64,000 bases of DNA from Closterium sp. NIES-65 (GCA_948144175.1 CANXME010002160.1:1-64000), one strand, 5' to 3'. Shown: positions 1 through 10,864, numbered from the stretch's first letter. Numbers and translations: made by a program. Notes: generated from the sequence alone by a model not told the origin.

Positions 1-2
1 GA

Positions 3-930
3 CACCCGTGGTTCAAGTGTTTTAGCCGGCCTGAGGGATGGGCACCCCCAGGCATGAAGCCGCCAACTGGTGAAGGGCACGAGGTGGCGCTGTGCAAGGT
101 TCAGGTACACAAGGTGATGGTGCACAGGTAAAGCCGACCCTGGGATGTTCCTCATAGTTGAGGATGTGCAAGGGAGTAGGGTTGATGTGGGTTCAGTGGG
201 AATGTTGTGATGCACCCCCTCACTCACTGGGTAATCGTTCAGGTTGCACAGTCACATGACCCCACAGGCAGATTTGATTAACGAGGTGAAATCCCCTGGG
301 AAGATCAAGTTTGTGGCTGCCGCTTCAGGTGCTTTGCTCCCTGTGATTGGTGTTGGAAATGCCAAGGTCATGGGAGCCATGGGGAGCTTGTGGGCTGGGG
401 AAGTGTTGTTGGTTGAACGTTTGTCCGCTAACCTCCTCTCTGTGCGCGGCTGCAGAAAAGCAAGGCCAAAGTGACTTTCGGGCCAACCAGCTGCCGTGCA
501 AAGCTTCGGAAGTGCTGCTGTGGGTTGGAGGAGAAGAGCAGCTGCATCAAGGACCTCTGGCAGCTGCCCATCATTCCTTGGAATGGAAACCACCAGCAAC
601 GCAGCGGCCGCGGCAGCGACTAATACAACTGCGGGAGGACAGGAGATTGCAACACTTGGTGGGGCCCTGGATGGAGTCAAGAAGGTGCAGCAGTCACAGC
701 AGCCACATGTTGAGGTGCTTGCTGGTATGGATGCAACCGCTGCATGGGCAATGGCTTCATCTGGGAATGGTGATGCCGATTGGGAGACGTGGCACGAGAG
801 GTTGTGTCACATTCAACATTCCTATGCTGCAGAAGTTAGTGAAGGATGAGAGCTTGAAGGGGTTGGAGGTGAAGGGGGCAGCAAGGAGATTGGGAGCTGC
901 CCTACATGCCTTGAGGACCAAGTTCATGAA
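3..930 (+). pseudogene. A1 gag end, protease and pre-integrase remnant
   Basis: Bases 3-130 carry the gag tail (HPWFKC, RPEGWAPPG). Around 244-450 is a protease C-terminal part with the copia pattern S-G-x-L-P-V-x-G-V-G and a run resembling NLLSV. Near 781-860 is the GAG-pre-integrase motif WHERL.HI followed by a MLQKLVKDESLKGL helix. The pieces are in different frames, so several indels separate them. The protease DTG cannot be located. Family assignment rests on order and on similarity to the same region of family C. Confidence 0.65.
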
Positions 931-1652
931 GTTTCCCTTCAGCAGCAGCACGGGACCAGCGAAGGCTCCACTTGCACTTGTGCACATGGACATGGGGGGC
1001 CCACGAGGGCCCCTTCTCTCTCGGCAGCCGACTACTCTTGACCATTGTGGACAACCACACGCGTGCGGTGTGGGTGTACTCTCTGAAGACTAGGGGGAGG
1101 TGGCAGCGGCTGCTCTCAAGGAGTGGATGCCGAGAGCTCAAAGGGAGAGCGGACACAAGGTGAAGGTGATTCGCACTGACCATGGGGGAGAGTTCATTGG
1201 TGCTGATTTTGAGGCGGTGCTGAAGAAGAAGGGGATCCAGCATCAGCTCACAGTGCCCTACAACCCTCAGCAGAACGGCTTAGCTGAGCGTTTAAACGGG
1301 ACCCTGCAGAAGGTGCTCGCACTCTTGTTGGGCGTGCAGGGCTGCCGGATCCTTTTGGGGTACTGTGCACTTCGGCAGGTCGCCCTTGTGAAGAATAGGG
1401 TGCTGGCGACTGTGGGGGACAAGCAGTGGGTCCCCTACACCAATTGGTATGGGAGTGTACCAGCAGTCAACATGCTGAGAGCCTATGGGTGCATGGGGGT
1501 TTCATGTGCCTAAGGAGAAGAGAGGAAGGTTGGAAGCTTCTGGGAGATGGGGTGTGCACTTGGGGCTTGCTAGGATCACAAGGGATGGCTGACTCGGGAC
1601 TTGACCAGCCAGCAGCTGAGTGTGTCGAGGGATGTGAAGTTCCTTGATCCTT
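931..1652 (+). pseudogene. A1 integrase remnant
   Basis: The rve-type core is recognisable in pieces: ALVHMDMGGP near 970-1005 (first catalytic Asp), LTIVDNHTRAVWVYSL near 1035-1085, VIRTDHGGEF near 1167-1196 (second Asp), and YNPQQNGLAERLN near 1258-1300 (catalytic Glu). The region runs to a degenerate C-terminal part (VPKEKRGRLEA-like, SRDVKFL) near 1505-1650. Frames change at least twice, including near 1090 and 1500. It cannot make a working integrase. Confidence 0.75.
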
Positions 1653-2042
1653 GTACCATAAGGAGTGGAAGCAGCAGCAGCTGAAGCTTCCTACTACACC
1701 GTGATCACTGAGGCTGATGAGGTGCAGCGGCCTTCGAGGCAAGTGCAGGTCACTGTCTCAGAAGAGGAGATTTCTGGGTGACTGAGCATGGGGGAGAACC
1801 TGAGGTGGAGGAGCACCAGCAGCAGCAGCAGCAGCAAGGTGCTCCACAGGTGCCGCACGTCCGGCTGACCGTCCATAGGAGGGATGTGCGCCCTCCTAAC
1901 GGCTGACCTATCCGAGCCATTGGCAAGCAAAGGTGGTGGGGGCTGGGAGTGTGGCTGAGCAGTGTGATGAGGATGAGATAGCACACTGCTACTGGGCAGC
2001 CGTCCTGAGCCAAGACGCTAGCTGAGGCATTGAGCGGCCGAT

Positions 2043-2860
2043 GCTGAAAAGTGGAAGCAGAGTGTGAAGGAAGAGTATGACTCTCTGCTGGAGAATGTGA
2101 CTTGGGAGCTGTGTGAGTTGCCTCCTGGGAAGAAGGCCATTTCTTCCAAGCTGATTTTCAGGCACAAGTACGGACCTGATGGGGCGCTGACCCGGCTACA
2201 AGTCAAGCTGTGGCCAAGGGGTTTCAGCAGACAAAGGGAAGGATTTTGACGAGATCTTTGCTCCTATGGGGAAAGGCACGACTCTGCGGGTGTCATTGGC
2301 AATGGCTGCAAACCGTGGATGGCGTGTGAAGCAGATGGACATAACCACCGCCTTCCTCAATGGGATCATTCTTAAGGAGCTGTACATGTTACACCCTGAG
2401 GGATTGGATGATGGGAGCGACAGGGTGTGCAGGCTGAAGAAGGCCATCTATGGCCTGAAGCAGGGCTCCTCCCGCATGGTACCACAAGCTTGAGGAGACA
2501 CTGCTGGCTGGGGGGTCAAGAAGAGTGAGTGTGATCATAGCTTGTTCTGCTGGAAGAGAAGGAGCAGTTTCTCATGCTCCTGGTGTATGTGGACGAACAT
2601 CCTGTTCTTCTCTGAGTCAGTGCAATGATTGAGCGTGTGGAGGAGATGCTGGAGATGTAGTTTAAGTGCTCCAAGATGGGAGATGTGAAGTACTATCTGG
2701 GGATGCATGTGGAGAGGGACCTGACAAGGGAGTGTTGAGGTTGCACCAGAGGAAGTATTGTGAGGGCTGGCTGAGAAGTATGAGCTGCAAGATGGAGGAA
2801 AGAAACAGCCACCCCACTGCCTTTGGGGTTCAATGTGGAGCCCTGTGCTGATGAGAGGTA
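2043..2860 (+). pseudogene. A1 reverse transcriptase remnant
   Basis: RVT_2-type RT. The start is seen at 2064-2249 (EEYDSLLENVTWEL, PPGKKAISSKLIF), continuing at 2266-2493 with MDITTAFLNGI and KKAIYGLKQG. The catalytic YVDD motif near 2586-2600 is disrupted: it reads LLVYVDEHPVLL after a one-base insertion. YYLGMHVERDL-like sequence is present near 2692-2720. Indels and stops throughout make this an inactive copy. It aligns step by step with the RT of the better-preserved C elements further right. Confidence 0.8.
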
Positions 2861-3600
2861 GTGGGTGAGAGTGATAGGAAGCTTTTTCATTCCATGGTTA
2901 GGGCACTCAACTATGCGGCCAACCATACACGGCCTGACATTGCCTTTGCAACATCCAGGCTTGCAAGTGTGGTTTCTTGCCCCAGTCTGAGCAGCTGGAA
3001 GCGGCCAAGAGGTGGTCCGTTATGTGAGTGTTACAACATCAGTGGGCTGGAGTACAGTGCTGTCAGGCAGAGGCTGCAGAGGGGTGCAGCTGATTTGAGC
3101 AAGGGGGAGATGCTCCTAACCTGCTACACTGACACTAGCTTCAACTCTGTGAAGACGGACGGCACTAGCATTGGAGGCTATGTGTGCCTGTTTGGAGGTG
3201 GTGCAGTGAGTGGCGCAGTAAGAAGCAGCATGAGCGGTGCAGGTGGCAGTCTGCCGTGTGAGACAAAGTACATGGCCCTGCATCATGGGCAAAGGAGGTG
3301 GTGTGGTTGAGTGTTTGTTGGAGGAGATTGGAGTTGGTCAGAAGGAGCCGACAATCATGTTTTGTGACAATGAGTCGGCAGTGAAGCTTGCCAATAATGC
3401 CTGCTTTCATGGGCTGACAAAGCACATCAGGCCCAAGTGGCACTGGGTGAGGAGGCTTCTGGACAAGTAGGTGCGACTTGGGATTGTGAAGACCCTCAGC
3501 AGGCGGCTGACATTCTCACCAGCGCCTTGCTGAACCTGAGCATTGGAAGGGCATGAAGCTTGCGGGATGTGTGCATGAGGTGTGCATTGTAGTGGCATGA
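2861..3600 (+). pseudogene. A1 RNase H remnant
   Basis: This is a copia RNase H domain. NYAANHTRPDIAFATSRLASVV near 2908-2970 marks the RT/RNase H connection, LTCYTDTSFNS near 3116-3150 the first acidic motif, CDNESAVKLANNACFHGLTKHI near 3362-3427 the next, and PKWHWVRRLL the terminal helix. Frames shift between 3300 and 3310 and again after 3470. It is followed by about 170 bases of spacer and the polypurine tract before the LTR. Confidence 0.75.
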
Positions 3601-3643
3601 TTGAGCTATGCATGTGGGATGATGTAGGCAGCAGAGGGGGATT

Positions 3644-4507
3644 TGTTATGTGATACTATCATTTGCTTCACGTCTGTCTGTCTCCCATCATATGTTCGTG
3701 CGTTGCATGCGTGGTGTGAGCGTGTGCAAGAATTTGTGTTTGATGGGTTTGGTTTTTCTGAGTGTGTGTGTGAATGTTATTTGGCTTGAGCAGATATCTG
3801 AAGTGACTCCTCTGCTCAAGAGCTTGACGAAAACCAAGTATCACTTCAATCGGAGCACGAACAAGAAAGTTACGAACGTGGAAGTTCGTATGCTTTTGAT
3901 ATTTGGTTGTGGTGACTATGGGAAGTTGTGGGGTTGACTCCATAAGGGGTATAGACTTTTGGGGGTGGGAAATTCGTCAACATCACTATAGATGCTGCCA
4001 AGTGGTTGGGAGGAGCCAAACAGGTTGGCAAGTGTGGCGAAGTTGGGCAAGGTGGATGGCATGAGTTGGAAAGTGACAAAAGTAAAAGTGGGGTTCCTAT
4101 AGGGAAGGGATTTGGTGTGCTTATGGGGTTTCCTTGGTTGGGGACTCCTTGGGGACCTTTTATCTCGTCCTCCTCTCTCCCCTCCCACCTGGTTTATTGC
4201 TACTCCAAACTTTCTTGTGTGAAATCATGAGACAATTGTGATTGAGTTAAGATTCTATGGCAGCTTACCCCCTAGTGCGCCGAAATTCATAAATCAAGAA
4301 ATACTTCACCTTATTGTACGATTCAAATTGGGAATTGTAGCCACGGACTAGGGCTACAACATATCTGAGTTTAATGAAGCTTTGAATGTACACTTTTCGT
4401 CGACAGCGTTTCTTGTGAACTCGACTTTTCTGTCCAGAAACTAGGCCCAACGATTTTGAGAAATTTAGGCACCTAATCTTTGTAGACTCCGTCCTTAGTT
4501 TATAACA
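3644..4507 (+). repeat. A1 3' LTR (864 bp)
   Basis: It begins TGTTATGTGATACTATC directly after a purine-rich tract and ends TATAACA. A second copy with the same ends is at 9664-10514, which fixes both borders. The two copies share recognisable sequence along their length but differ by many substitutions and indels, so these are old insertions. Confidence 0.85.
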
Positions 4508-4900
4508 CTTCTTCTGTTCTCAACTCTAGTTGTGAGGCTGAGATCTACACGTGGGCCATGGCTGCACAGGAGTTACGCTGGCTGACCTAACTGCTTACCG
4601 GCTTGGGAGAGCGGCCTCGTTCTCTTCAGGTTCTGTACGTCCACAACAAGGCCATGATGGTCTTGTGTTAGGAGCACAGACTGGAGCACCGAACGAAGCA
4701 TATCGCTCTGCGTTACTTCCTCGCACGAGAGTTGCAGCAGCGTGGCCAGCTTCGTCTTGCTTACGTGGCCAGAGAGGCCAAGTCTGCTGATATTTTCACC
4801 AAGGCACTTGTGTCTGGTGATCATCAGTGTAGCTGGACAGCTCTAGACCTTGTGCCTACTCTGCCTCATATGCTTACCGCTTGTCATTGCCTTGTACTGT
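4508..4900 (+). pseudogene. B6: B-family RNase H end
   Basis: This is the plus-strand C-terminal part of a B-family RNase H. It has CEAEIY-, AAQELRWLT-, YVHNKAM-, EHRLEHRTKHIALRYFLARELQQRGQLRLAYVA- and DIFTKA-like stretches, the same series seen on the minus strand at 11948-12619. In-frame TAA and TAG codons interrupt it near 4588 and 4669. Its left edge is the end of the A1 LTR, so A1 is taken to be inserted in this B copy. A polypurine-like tract follows at about 4950-4971. Confidence 0.75.
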
Positions 4901-4971
4901 GATCTATATATCTATACCTGCTTGTTACTCTTGTTGTCCCCCCACTTCCCCTATGGGGGTGTGTCAGAACG

Positions 4972-5098
4972 TATATTTGTATATGTTGTTAGTTGTACTA
5001 GGATGTAGTAGGACACCTTCTTATAGGGCACTCTAGTTTTAGGTTTTCACCTTGCTCTTCCAGAAACTTACCATTCATGCCACCTTTCTCCTAAGACA
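4972..5098 (+). repeat. B6 3' LTR, probable (about 127 bp)
   Basis: Sequence starts TGTCAGAACG right after the C-rich/G-rich tract CCCCTATGGGGGTG, exactly as B LTRs do at 43544, 46921 and 48509. The right border is uncertain: I placed it at the first plausible CA (AAGACA) because the body has diverged from the other B LTRs. Confidence 0.45.
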
Positions 5099-5664
5099 TG
5101 GCCACTTAGTCTACAATTGTAATAGACGGCATTGCTTAATCGCCGATCGGCACCAAGATCATGATGCGTCGTTAGCTTCTGGGCGCATTCGTCGCTCCTA
5201 GGTGTGTCGCTTGGTGATCGTTGTCTCTGTCGTTGAGGGCGACACCATCACTAGCCGCGCTTGAGGATTGCCCCACACTTCCAGTGTTGTGATGCCTGAC
5301 GTGCTGGTTGTCCTTGTGTGACTTGTGTTTGCGATTGTGCTTGGGGCGCCAGCCGATGTCATTTTGCAGTGACGTACGCTCTGCCGTCAGCACCACAATC
5401 TCCAAGGTAATTTTTTTGCAGCTGCTAGAGCAGTCGGTCCAGGCGCTCCTGCACGAGGGGTCCTGGGCGTTAATACGTTCGCCCATGTCAAAGGACGGTG
5501 GCTCGGCTTAGCTCTAGGCGCAGTCGTGGCTGCACGCGTTTACGAGAGAACGCGAGGACAGCGGCTCCTAGGTGCTAAGGGGCGTGAGTCCCTTCGATCG
5601 CAACAATCAAAACTTGATTTGTCTGGGTGCGGAGATGCGCGGTCCAAAAGGAAGTGGCTCTGAA
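5099..5664. other. Unassigned stretch
   Basis: I see no recognisable gene here. The minus strand has an open frame at 5172-5486 of 104 codons, rich in Ser, His and Arg, without a motif I know. It could be a worn gag segment of another retroelement, since it sits between two B fragments, but nothing proves this. Confidence 0.4.
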
Positions 5665-5868
5665 TACAAATCGCCACACGCTCACCCCCAGGAGCATTCA
5701 CATTGACAAACTAGTCGTTGAGAACAACAAGACTCACCAAGTTCTTAGAGAACAAGGGAAGGTGGAAACCTGTGAGGAATACTAAGGGGGCTGCCCAACA
5801 CGGGAGAACGGTGGAGGCACGTCCTATGACCGCACCCCTAGAGGGGTCAGCCAGAGAGACCCGTGTCA
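5665..5868 (-). pseudogene. B-family protease-to-integrase scrap
   Basis: On the minus strand this matches the stretch after the protease of family B. At 60,755-60,950 the same order of blocks is seen (CACCAAGTT.TTAGAGAACAAGGG, then GAGGGGTCAGCCAG...). It is about 200 bp and has frame changes. It shows that B sequence lies on both sides of the left half of the window. Confidence 0.6.
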
Positions 5869-5944
5869 GAGTTATGTATACCCTGCTTGCTATTTGTTCT
5901 AGTGTAGTTACATTGGTCGTGCACCTCCCTTTCTACTTTCATAT
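5869..5944. other. Short unassigned AT-richer joint
   Basis: About 75 bp between the B scrap and the broken end of E1. It has no match elsewhere in the window that I could see. Confidence 0.4.
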
Positions 5945-6940
5945 ATATTGTTTGTGCCGCCATCCCGTTTTCCTTGCGGAGTGTAGGGGCTCGTCAAGTT
6001 GTGGTTGATGCCCTTCCTAATGACTAAGTCGGTGAACGCCTTCCTAAGGAACTCCCCTCCTCGGTCAGAGCGGAGCAACAGCACCAACTTCTTCGTCTGT
6101 CGCTCTACCAGCACCAGCCACTGTTGGAATTCCCGCAGCAATCGCTCTTCTTAGCGACCAGGATTGCCCACACAACCGAATACGGCGATCCTTCAGCAGC
6201 AGGAAGTACAAGTTGCCATCCTTGGCAGCCACTCGAAACGGCCCGCACAAGTCAATGTGCACAACAACCAATGCCTCCTCGCCATCCGAGCCCTTCGCAG
6301 GTGCGCGTGGAACGTAGAGTACGTCTAGGATTCGCACGTGCTTCACACCATCGCTCGCTGCCATGTCGATGAAGACCTCATTTGTCCCCATCAGGTGATA
6401 GGAGCACCCACTGTCGAGCAGCACCACCATCGGGTTGGCCTGCACAGCTGCAGCTACCGCCTGGAAGTCCTCACCAGCCTTCGGCGCAAGCGACCCCGTC
6501 GGCTCCACCACGGCGACCATCGAGCACAACGCCTCTCCGTTGCCTCGGCCCTTGTCGATGGAGGTTTTGACGTCCTTCATCGCCGATGTCTTCTTCAACG
6601 TCTCCTTCTCCTTGCGCGGCTTCGCATCTTGACGGGAGAGACGACTGGCCGACTTATTGCGACCTCCCTTGCCTGCCGCCCTCATCGTTGTCAACGCGTT
6701 CGGGGCATTCATAAGAGAGATGGTTGGGGTCGTGGCAGATCCAGCACTCCCGCCGTCGACCACTACCTCCTCGGCCCTTATCCCACGTCGACCTCTTCTC
6801 GTCGACGTTCTTCGTCGACCGCCACCTCCGCTAGCACCTCCACCCGGCTTCCCGCGCTGCCCTTGCTGTTGATTCAGCTTCGTCGGTGCAATGTAGTTTG
6901 CCTGCAGAAGGAGCTCCGTGGGTTGTTCGGCCTCTTGCAT
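5945..6940 (-). pseudogene. E1 gag C-terminus, protease and partial integrase
   Basis: Minus-strand frame 6065-6940 encodes a Gly/Arg-rich gag tail (GKPGGGASGGGGRRR), then a protease whose active site reads LLDSGCSYHLMG, about residue 175 of the frame, followed by VLYVPR. The first integrase motif is present as VHIDLCGPF. The second, LRSDRGGEF, is in another frame (5908-6141), after a shift near 6120. The homology ends within the catalytic-Glu block after SPYTPQG, where an indel scrambles the QNG.AER motif. Canonical copia proteases have DTG or DSG, so DSG here is normal. Confidence 0.75.
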
Positions 6941-7726
6941 CGCCTAATCTTGAAGCATGTAGCTGGTGATGGAGTCCTCGTCGAGGGACTCATGCGTGCC
7001 GGGCACCATCTTCATCCTCTTCATGAGGTTGTAGCTGCGTGGCAGGCCCTTTACAATGTGAATGATGTAGGACGCCGTCGAGTATTCGGCGCCCGCATCT
7101 GCATCTCAGGCAGGGTTCGTCAAGCACGGTTGCAGTAGTCTGTCACAGACTCATGCTCGTCCATCCGAATATGTGTCATCTTCTCCTCCAGCTGTCCGAT
7201 GTACAGGTGGTCCCTGACCTAATACGTCGACAGGATGAAGTGTCATGCTTAGTGACCAGCATCGAGTCACTCTGAACAGCTAGGGTTTAGGGTAATACGC
7301 CGGTACAATCCCGCCCGCCGTCACATGCGTCGTTGCAAGAGCCCTGCACCGCTTCGTAGAGGAGAGCAACATCAACCATCGACGTCGGCACACGAGCTGC
7401 CTGCAGCCGCTATCGACCGCTGCACTTGCGCCTGAATCTCGTCGACACCACCGTCGACTGTGATCACGCGTCTCTGCCTTGTGCCTTTCGTTGCCGCTGA
7501 CTCGTGCACCACCATTGACCTAGTCGTCGACGCCACCTTCGTTGCGTACCGGTCGAGGAGATGCAGGACAGGAAGGGTGTTCCGTCACCCACTGCGATCA
7601 GATGCCCAACTCGACGATCGCCCATGGGATCGTTCTGTACTCGCCATCTGCGTGGCATTTCGTCGCATCAGCCAAGCGTGCCTCTAAGGTGTCCGCTACA
7701 CCCGCATCAACTACGGGGTCGACCAT
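6941..7726 (-). pseudogene. E1 gag
   Basis: The start codon is placed at 7726 because it aligns with the E2 gag start (62845): both read M-V, then VVD/VAD and TLEARL, then EY..IPW..VE.GI. The frame is broken by small indels, so only pieces are open (for example 7464-7658, in a shifted frame). Near 6945-7140 the equivalent of the E2 block YSTALYVTHAMQGLP can be followed. Gag would form the virus-like particle and bind the element RNA. Confidence 0.65.
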
Positions 7727-7813
7727 GGCGACTAACGCTGCTGCCCGGCCTACGAACCACTTAATATGTGCAAAAGTCGGCTCCTATCCTAAGGTAATCT
7801 GCGACGCTGTCCA

Positions 7814-7827
7814 CGCTCACTGCACCA
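7814..7827 (-). promoter_or_regulatory. E1 primer binding site
   Basis: On the minus strand TGGTGCAGTGAGCG directly follows the LTR end. E2 has TGGTGCGGTGAGCG at the equivalent place. It begins TGG as a PBS should, but it is not the initiator-Met type TGGTATCAGAGC used by families C and D and by the TRIM. The primer tRNA is not identified. Confidence 0.6.
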
Positions 7828-8883
7828 TGCGGAGAGTCACTCTACAATGGTAGTGAGCTAGACTACGGGGGTTGGCACAAACTACTAGGAGTGATCATAG
7901 CTTTGCTTAGTTCTTTAGTGCTTGCACATTCACGGAAGAAATTGGCAAGAGTTTCCACTCGCAAAGTGGAAATTGCAGAATGATTGAACAATAAATGACA
8001 ACAATGACTACATCAAGCACCTACCAACTCTACAGCTAGCTTGGTCGATCGCCAGCGTAGCTTGGTCGACCGCCTGCCAGCGTTGCGTAGAGGAGCCGTA
8101 CCAGCACTGCAGAAGAGCGACCTGCCAACACTGCAAGTGAACGGTGTGCCAACGCTGTCTAGCGTTGTCCCGTAGAAGACAGCAATGTGCATGCTCGTAG
8201 GTGCGCGCAGACGATTGTCCGGACTTGCCTCGTTGGGCATCCGTCAGCTCTTGTCTGCGCCTGACGAGCCACATCAACTTGGGGATACCAGCCCGAAGTC
8301 GCCTTCGCCATCGCGACCTCGAAGACATTCTCGTGCCTCTGCAGAACTCGTCTAGCAGGTTACCCGGTCCACCTGGACACCACCAGGTGCTCTAGTCGAC
8401 CACCAAAGTCCTCCGATCGACCACCAGGTGCCTCTGGTCGATCACAACTCCCTCTAGTTGAACACTCGGTGCCCTTGGTCAACCACGGCTCCTATCAAGC
8501 TACCCTCTGGTCGATGGACCCCTTCCGTCAACCAGAACTGTCAGCGGTTATCGCCGAGCTCCCCTCGTCGACTGCTGCTCACTTGTCAGGTCAACGGTCT
8601 GCTCTGTTGACCTCCCTGTCAAACTGCATATCGACGGTCTGCTCCGTCGACCTCCCGGTCAAACTGCCCCTCCTGGTCAATGGCCCAACCGTCGTCCAGA
8701 CCAGTCACTTGCAGTTGTCGAGCTCTTGGTCGACAACAACACCACAGCGGTCCCCTGCAGCTTGACGAAGCCTGTCGAGCAACTCCTCCCACTATGAATG
8801 GTCGGCTGCTATTCCCGTACATCCGACCAAGTCGTTGGCATTGCCCAAGCGAGGGCAGGGCCAACACTCCATTCCCATTAACA
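7828..8883 (-). repeat. E1 5' LTR (1,056 bp)
   Basis: On the minus strand it runs TGTTAATGGGAAT ... CTCCGCA and matches the E2 LTR (61984-62743) at both ends and in a middle block with repeated CAACGCTG and GTCGACCA-type motifs. It is about 300 bp longer than the E2 LTR, with many imperfect GTCGACCACCAGGTG-like units between about 8330 and 8770 that the E2 copy lacks. Confidence 0.75.
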
Positions 8884-9560
8884 TCCCCTACACCAAGTGG
8901 TATAGGAGTGCATCAGCAGTCAACATGCTGAGAGCCTAGCACACCATGGTGGTGTTTCATGTGCCTAAGGAGAAGAGGGGAAAGCTGGAAGCTTATGGGA
9001 GATGGGGTGTGCACTGGGGAATTGCGAAGGACCACAAGGGCTGGCTGCTATGGGACTTGACCAGCCTGAAGCTGAGTGTTTCAAGGGATGTGAAGTTCCT
9101 TGAGTCACTATACTACAAGGAGTGGAAGAAGCAGCAGTAGAAGCTTCCTACTACACCGCTAATTATTGAGGCCGATGAGGTGCAGCGACCTTCAAGGCAA
9201 GAGCAGGTCACTGTCTCAGAGGAGGAGATCTCTGGGGTGATTGAGGATGGGGGAGAACCTGAGGTGGAGCAGCAGCAGCATCAGCAGCAATCGCAGCAGC
9301 AGCAAGATGCTGCACCACGTGCCCCACAACCGCCTGAGCGTCCTAGGAGGGATGTGCGCTCTCCTACCAGGCTCACCTATGCAAGTTGTGGCACGCCAAA
9401 AGTGGTACCAGCTGGAAGTGTGGCTGAAAAGATGGATGAAGATGAGGTAGCTTACTATTATGGGGCTGCAGTGAGATGGTTTGGAAGAGAGAGAGGCTGC
9501 AATGGGGTGCTGCAGATTTAAGAAAAGAGGAGATGTTGGAAGGAAATAATTTCTATTGAG
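8884..9560 (+). pseudogene. A2 integrase tail and linker, RT deleted
   Basis: The frame at 8946-9140 gives VPKEKRGKLEAYGRWGVHWGI and SLKLSVSRDVKFLE, the integrase C-terminal part. 9180-9521 holds a Gln-rich linker (CAG/CAA runs near 9267-9305). Near 9465-9490 the sequence matches A1 RNase H around 3057-3095 (VR.RLQ.GAADL-like), so about 1 kb of RT is missing. No functional product is possible. Confidence 0.65.
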
Positions 9561-9663
9561 ACGAGTGTTGAAGTGAATGGAGCTTACTCGAATGAGTATG
9601 CATTGAGAGTGTATGCTTGAGCTATGGCATGTGGGATGATGGCAAGCAGCCAGAGGGGGAGTT

Positions 9664-10514
9664 TGTTATGTGATGCTATTATTTGCATTCACGTCTGTCT
9701 GCCTCCCATCATGTGTTCGTGCGTTGCATGCATGGTGTGAGCATGTGCAAGAAATTGTGTTCCGTGTGGTTTGGATTCTCTGAATGTGTGAGAATGATAT
9801 TTTGAGCATATATTTGAAATGACTTCTCTACTCAAGAGCTTTCTGACGAACCAAGAATCACCGCGATCGGAGCAAGAACGAGAAAGTTATGATCGTTTGA
9901 TTTTTTAGTTGTGATGTGACGACTTTGGGAAGTTGTGAAGTGACTCGATATGGGGTACAGACTTTTGGCGGTTGGGAAATTCGTCCCCATCACTGTAGAT
10001 GCTGCCAAGCGGTTGGGAGAAACCAAATTGGGTTGGCAAGTGTGGCCAACTTGGGTGAGGTGGATTGTGGAGGTTGGAAAAGTGACAAAAGCAAAAGTGG
10101 GGTTGCTATAGGAAGGGGATTTGATGTGCTTACAAGGTTTCCTTGGTTGGGAACTCCTTGTGGCCCTTCCCTCTCGTCCTACTTATCCTCCCCTACCTGG
10201 TTTCTAGCCATTTCAATCCTCTTTGTGAACCAATGTCTGAACCATTGTGATTGTGTTAAGTTGCTATGGCAGCATACCCCTAGTGTGCCGAAATTCATAA
10301 CTCGAGTTATACTCCATATTTTGATACGAATTATATGGTGAAAGATGGTCACGGTCAAGGGCTACAACATACTCGTGTTTGAGAGATTTCTAACAGTGCG
10401 TTTCTCGTCAACGGAGTTTCTTGTGACGACGACTTTCCTGTCCAGAGTTGTAGTTGACAATTTTGAGTTAATTCGGCCCCTAATCTTCCTAGACTCCGTC
10501 CTTAACATCTAACA
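9664..10514 (+). repeat. A2 3' LTR (851 bp)
   Basis: It starts TGTTATGTGATGCTATT after the purine tract CCAGAGGGGGAG and ends ATCTAACA. It is the partner that defines the A LTR at 3644-4507. Confidence 0.85.
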
Positions 10515-10516
10515 CC

Positions 10517-10672
10517 TACTGCCCCACGTCCGAGATGGTAGCAGATTACTTGACCAAGAAACTCAGAAAGCAGAAGTTCGAGTACTGCACGCTGTTGACC
10601 GGACAAGGCCACGTCACCAGCAACAAAGGCGACGACATTGCAGAAGCGAAGGGGAATGTTGGGAACATATAG
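10517..10672 (+). pseudogene. F: tail of another copia RNase H
   Basis: The frame reads YCPTSEMVADYLTKKLRKQK and then runs to a TAG at 10670. The block PTxEMVADxLTK is the usual end of copia RNase H. It differs from the A, B, C and E versions here, so I count it as a separate family. A purine tract (GAAGGGGAA) and TGTTGGGAAC at 10657 suggest its LTR starts there, overlapping the end of the frame. The start of the domain was removed, probably by insertion of A2, whose LTR ends at 10514. Confidence 0.55.
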
Positions 10673-10864
10673 TTCGCGCTTCTGATGTGTCGAGCACTAT
10701 AACATGAACAAAGCAGGCTCACAGCGAAGCAACACCGAGTCAACCAACCAACAACGAAGCAGTTGACAAAGGGACAGCAGCAAGAAGTTGAAGCGAAGGT
10801 GAAAGGTCAGTGACCTTTGACTCGACAAAAGCAGCACGACAGCCAGGACAAATAATGTCGAGAA
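10673..10864. other. Probable F LTR remnant
   Basis: About 190 bp with no coding signal. CCAACCAACA near 10744-10753 could close an LTR opened by TGTTGG at 10657, but that would be only 97 bp, so I do not claim it. Confidence 0.3.

Larger units (their letters stand above)
1..4507 (+). mobile_element. Copia element A1, 3' part with its 3' LTR
   Basis: The window opens inside gag: bases 3-20 encode HPWFKC, the end of a CCHC zinc knuckle, so the 5' LTR and most of gag lie to the left. Protease, GAG-pre-integrase, integrase, RT and RNase H remnants follow in copia order, then a polypurine tract at about 3631-3641 and the LTR. Many frameshifts and stops make it non-coding. Family A is a sister of family C: both share the HPWF..C gag motif and the KHxRxKWHW RNase H end. 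The LTR stops at 4507 and a B-family RNase H begins at 4508, so A1 was probably inserted in that B copy. Confidence 0.85.
5945..8883 (-). mobile_element. Copia element E1, truncated at integrase, with 5' LTR
   Basis: Read on the minus strand from 8883: a 1,056-bp LTR, a PBS, gag from 7726, protease and the first part of integrase, breaking off near 5945. The same family starts on the plus strand at 61984 (E2), which sets the LTR and gag starts. The right flank is an A-family integrase fragment, so E1 was inserted into A2. RT, RNase H and the 3' LTR are missing. Confidence 0.8.
8884..10514 (+). mobile_element. Copia element A2, internally deleted, with 3' LTR
   Basis: It picks up the A family within the integrase (TACACCAAGTGGTATAGGAG, compare 1436 onwards) immediately right of E1, passes through the integrase tail and linker, then jumps across the whole RT into the RNase H region, and ends in the LTR at 9664-10514. 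The 5' half is not in place to the left of E1, so the locus was rearranged after insertion. Confidence 0.75.
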
